DNA from: Spirodela intermedia
Lineage: Eukaryota; Streptophyta; Magnoliopsida; Alismatales; Araceae
DNA length: 64,000 bases
Direction of reading: 5' to 3'
Assembly (NCBI GenBank): GCA_902729315.2
Contig: LR746267.1
Coordinates: 1,348,501-1,412,500, forward strand
In this document: positions 60,471 through 64,000 of the stretch, in pieces
How positions within the stretch are numbered: position 1 is the first letter of the stretch
Layout: every line of letters starts with the position of its first letter
Made by a program: the position numbers and the translations under genes
The notes under the pieces: generated by a model
Databases searched by the model: none
Told to the model about the DNA's origin: nothing
What the model saw: only the letters and a program-made list of their open reading frames with translations

Positions 60471-61655
60471 ACAACCGATGTGGGACTAAACCCGCGTCAC
60501 ACCTTCCTCACAGGTGGGCGACCGGCGTGGGTTCGAATCCTTCTAGAGTCAAAATTCATATATTTTTATCTAATTATCGTGACTTTTCTACAGATCACTG
60601 ATGAAGGATTAAGCAACGAGAATCGCTGGATCATCGGCAAAAATTTATCAATGCGATTCACGGAGCATTGCTACTAAAATTATTGAACAATTCGCGATAA
60701 AAGGATCGCGAATCCATCGAGTAAATGATCTCCAATTGATCGACGAACAAGCCGTCGTCAGGAAGAGGATGATCTGCTGGGAGACCAGTCGCCACCTCTT
60801 GAGAGCGTACCAGATGCGATGAAGCGCCTCCTCTTGCTGTGCAGACCTGAGGATGAAGCTCCCTAACATGCGCCCCACCTCCATCCAGCTCTTCTCCGTC
60901 GAGTGACAGCCGCCGGAGAGCCGTAAAGTTGCCATTTTTCCGCTCCGCCGGGTGACAGCCCCTGGAGACGTTTTAACGACCCACTTCATTCATCTCTAGA
61001 CTTCTTGAGAAGATTTAGAGATTGCCCACATCGTCTTTGTCCAAGGAGAGCCTTCGAGGCTGTGGACACTGTATGACGATCCTCTCGAACGCTTAGGATT
61101 TTCGTGCATCGCCGACGCATCGCTGTCGCGATGCCAGAACTTTGTTTTCCTGCTTTCAATTTAATTTACGCTTCATTTAGTGATACTTTGTGTGATTTTA
61201 ATTTACCAAACTATACTTCGTTCAATTATGATTCTTTCGGCTTTTACAGATCTTAATTTGATTAATTAAGTCATCTGTAATTCCTTACATAAGAATCACC
61301 GAGCAAAACTCTATTTCTGCCTGATTCGCGTTCGCCAGGTGCTGATGTCATCCTGACATCCGCACCCTTATTTCCTTTTTTTTGAGAATTTTAAATATAT
61401 TTCCTTTTTATTTTCTAGTAAAAAATTTGTAAGAAAATTATATTCATTGAGAAAAATTCTGAATAATTACCAGATATTATATTACATCCCTATGATCGAC
61501 TTGGAAAATTACCGCTATTTTTGGAATTTTTATTGAATTATAATTGATATATTTATTTAGAAATACTTCTAAATATCCAAAAATTCATATTTTCTAGTTT
61601 TATAAATTTTATATTTGCGTGATTTAATATACAACGACTGAGTCACATCATTGGT

Positions 61656-62371
61656 GTATCATAAAACTATCCATTAAAATTCATTTCCAGCACTACAAAA
61701 TCAGCTAGAAATTTACACCCTTTAATTGTTACTATCACATTTTCTTAAATATCTTTAAGATATTTTATTGATCTATCAGCAAATTATAAGGTAACAGTAG
61801 AAAGTTTAAGATCAAAAATATTAAATTTATCACAAATACTTGCAAGTAATAAATTAATACTAGCACCAGTGTCAAGTAATGCATTCTGAAAAATAGATCT
61901 ACTATTATCACACGAAATTAAAGGGGCACCTGTATCTCTCAGTTTATATGGTAATTGATTTAATAATAATGCACTAGCATGCATAGACAATTTTTCTACT
62001 CTAGGCGCCCTTTTTGGTGTACACATTTCTTTCAAAACTCTAGCATATTCAAGAATATGTTCAATGGTAGTGAGTAAAGGAAAATTAATTTGCACATCTT
62101 GTAAAATTTTCTTTATTTCTTCATTGTGTTCCTTTTTCTTTTTTTGTCTAGGCTCTAAAACTTTAGGAAATGGAATGATTGTCTTCTCTTTTGAAATTTT
62201 CTTAGTAGAATCTATAAAATCGTCTTCTACTCCTATTTGATTTTGTTTTGGGTTGTCCACGTTTCCTTTTTCTTCTAATGTTTGGGGATAAGGATCAGGT
62301 AAAATCTTACTACTCCTTATTGCATTCACTGTCCTAACATTTTCATTTCGTGGGTTTTTTCCTAGATTCAT
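61656..62371 (-). pseudogene. Element A aspartic protease, N-terminal part
   Basis: Minus-strand ORF with basic/acidic linker sequence and then LPYKLRDTGAPLISCDN and the retropepsin active site LLDTGASINLLL (DTGAS at 61859-61873). After a stop at 61784 the homologous reading continues (FLADFVVLEMNFNG) up to the solo-LTR insertion point. Confidence 0.85.
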
Positions 62372-62379
62372 GCTACTAG

Positions 62380-63676
62380 ACTCCCCTTACTGAAATCCTA
62401 TTGTTGGGCGATTCTTTAGATTTTCTATGGGCTGACTAGGTAGCTGTCCCTCTTCTCTCTTATTCCCAAGGGCCTCTATAATTTGTTTCTGGTGCTGCAT
62501 CATTTGATTCATAGTTTGTTGCATCATTTGACTCATTTGCTGCATCATTTCTATAGTATCAAGTTGGATTTGAGAGAGCTGATTTTTCTGAAATCTATTT
62601 TCTTGTTTTAGACGAAATTCAGAGTTTGAATTGGGTCTAAGTGCTCTTGAATTTTTAATATTATTTGGATCTCTCTATGAAAAATTATTCCTCTAATTAG
62701 GATTATAAGAATTTGAAAAAGGTTCCCTATTTCTATTAAAACTATGAGCTACTTGCACTTGTTCTTGCTTAGGGTGAAATGATTGATCTAAATTATAACA
62801 TTAAAATCCAAAATAATCATTCTCACCATACATAGGACATGTACTATTTGAATTAAATTGAGGGTTAAAAAGCTTTCTAATATTGTCAATAAGTAAATCA
62901 AGTTTTTTTAATATTTGATTAATCTAATTAACCTTATTTCTAAGTTTAGAATCATCATCATGATGCAATTCATAAATTCTTCTCTTCTTATCATTGTCAT
63001 ATAATTCAAAAGAGGCTTGATCTCTAGAATTTTCACTTAAATTCTCATAAAGATTGTAAATCTCAATAGGGGTTTTCTCCATAAAAGTTCCTCCACATAT
63101 AGAATCAACCATATTTCTATGTTGTTCTAATAATCCATCATAAAAAATTCTATTGAACTGCCACTTGGGTATAGCATGATGAGGACACTTTCTAATTACA
63201 TCTTTGAATGTTTCTCATGTCTCATGTAAAGTTTCTTCTGGTCTTTGAGAAAAACTCTATATATGTTTTCTCATATTTTGGGTTTTTTCTAAGGGATAAA
63301 ATTTTCAAAGAAAGGCCTGTTCTATGTCTTTCCAACTAGTTAATTCTCTATCTAATGTGGATAACTAATGGCTAGCTTTGTCCCTAAGTGTATGAGGAAA
63401 TAATTTCATCTTAATAATTTCTGGTGTAACTTGAGAGAGATTAACTAAATCATAGACCATATGAAATTTTTCTAAGTGCTGATGAAGTTCCTCTAAAGGC
63501 AATCCATGAAAATTAAAGAGCATTTGAAAAATTCTAAGATTTATTTCGAATTTAATAGTGGGTGCTAATGGGACTTTAATATTTGATGCTCTTTGAAATG
63601 AATCAGGGATATAATAATTTTTCATGGCCATAGAATTGTTCTCAGTTTGACCTATACTTCCTTCAAGATCCATCAA
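62380..63676 (-). pseudogene. Element A gag
   Basis: Starts MMDLEGSIGQTENNSM on the minus strand. Shows the Athila-type gag core INLRIFQMLFNFHGLPLEELHQHLEKF followed by MKLFPHTLRDKA. A later segment, IYNLYENLSENSRDQASFE, and a Met/Gln-rich tail near 62480-62560 follow. Stops and frameshifts interrupt the frame. Confidence 0.8.
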
Positions 63677-63960
63677 AATTAATTTTTTTTCTTCAGATTT
63701 TTAGTCTTGAATAAAATAATGAAAGAATTTTCTAGCTTTGGATGCAAGGATCTTCTACCATGTATAAAAAAAATCAATAAATTTGAGGGAAAAGTTTATT
63801 AATTGTTACCCTCCTTCAGTATGCTATAGTCCTTACCTTGCTTCTTTTCGTTCCCTTTTTCTTAAAAAAAAATCAGCAAAAAGAAAATAAAATAAGAATT
63901 AATTTTTTTTATGTACTCTAAGTGAAAAATAGAAAAATAGTAAATATTATGCAATACATC

Positions 63961-63973
63961 CTTGGCGCCAAAA
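63961..63973 (-). other. Primer-binding site of element A
   Basis: On the minus strand TTTTGGCGCCAAG begins two bases after the 5' LTR. TGGCGCC is the usual start of the Athila/Tat PBS. Confidence 0.65.
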
Positions 63974-63975
63974 TT

Positions 63976-64000
63976 TGACATGACTTAGTCATTGTAAATT
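63976..64000 (-). repeat. 5' LTR of element A, partial
   Basis: tgacatgacttagtcattgt at the window edge matches the inner end of the 3' LTR at 51959 (tgacgtgacttagtcgttgt). The rest lies beyond the window. Confidence 0.75.

Larger units (their letters stand above)
58375..61650 (+). repeat. Solo LTR (outer), interrupted by a second solo LTR
   Basis: Begins TGATAAGTCTTC and ends GAGTCACATCA. It is flanked by the perfect 5-base target duplication ttggt (58370-58374 and 61651-61655). Its own sequence is 58375-58831 plus 60476-61650, about 1632 bases. No PBS, interior or second LTR of the same insertion exists, so LTR-LTR recombination is the likely origin. It lies in the protease of element A, opposite in orientation. 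Confidence 0.9.
51959..64000 (-). mobile_element. Athila-like Gypsy retrotransposon (element A), 5' LTR runs off the window
   Basis: Minus-strand order: 5' LTR (from 63976 rightwards), PBS, gag, aspartic protease, RT, RNase H, integrase, a non-coding stretch, polypurine tract, 3' LTR (51959-53579). After subtracting the nested solo LTRs (58375-61655) the interior is about 7.1 kb. The integrase phrase VEIFDVLEIDFMGPFP and the RT block VSPTKVVPKKSGITV with CIDYRKLN are typical of the Athila/Tat branch. Stop codons in protease, RT and integrase make it non-autonomous. Confidence 0.85.

Overview
The window is nuclear DNA of a flowering plant. It holds GT-AG intron genes, plant-specific families (NARROW LEAF 1, P-class PPR, MiAMP1 antimicrobial proteins), many CT/GA microsatellites and LTR retrotransposons of the Copia and Athila-like Gypsy lineages. 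The MiAMP1 cluster together with retroelements reduced to solo LTRs would fit a duckweed or another early-diverging monocot. That placement is inference; nothing in the sequence fixes the species.

Layout. 338-4175 (+) is a complete five-exon NARROW LEAF 1-type serine protease. 4.2-12.4 kb is AT-rich and contains an internally deleted Copia element with matching LTRs (5748-7994) and a weak LINE-like trace. 12.4-13.7 kb is a promoter-like zone with palindromes and a duplicated TGGGCY-type block. It leads into a small intronless CX9C-repeat protein (13717-14061, +). Tail-to-tail with it is a seven-coding-exon, tail-anchored coiled-coil protein resembling Arabidopsis PICC (14311-21018, -), with a probable leader exon and TATA box near 23.2 kb. 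24.5-24.9 kb carries a four-unit G-box minisatellite just upstream of an eight-exon P-class PPR gene of the At2g35130 type (25126-31033, +). Next is a four-exon mitochondrial glycine cleavage H protein (32321-36752, +).

36.8-44.7 kb is AT-rich and holds decayed Copia gag fragments in opposite orientations, a truncated MiAMP1 pseudogene, a Copia LTR/PBS remnant and a Gypsy LTR scrap. 44.8-50.6 kb is a GC-richer island with three MiAMP1-family genes. Two are intact on the minus strand. The third, on the plus strand, has its ancestral start codon out of frame with the rest of the protein. 50.6-64.0 kb is a stack of related Athila-like elements: an old pol fragment is interrupted by a second element (minus strand, ends beyond the window). 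The protease region of that element is interrupted by a solo LTR (TSD ttggt), which is itself interrupted by another solo LTR (TSD acaac).

The genes have no obvious shared pathway. The NAL1, coiled-coil, PPR and GCSH genes look like ordinary single-copy genes. The accessory interest lies in the MiAMP1 family, the repeats in promoters and introns, and the nested retroelements. Exon boundaries were deduced from splice consensus, phase and protein-family continuity, without transcript data. No CRISPR array, rRNA gene or convincing tRNA gene was seen.
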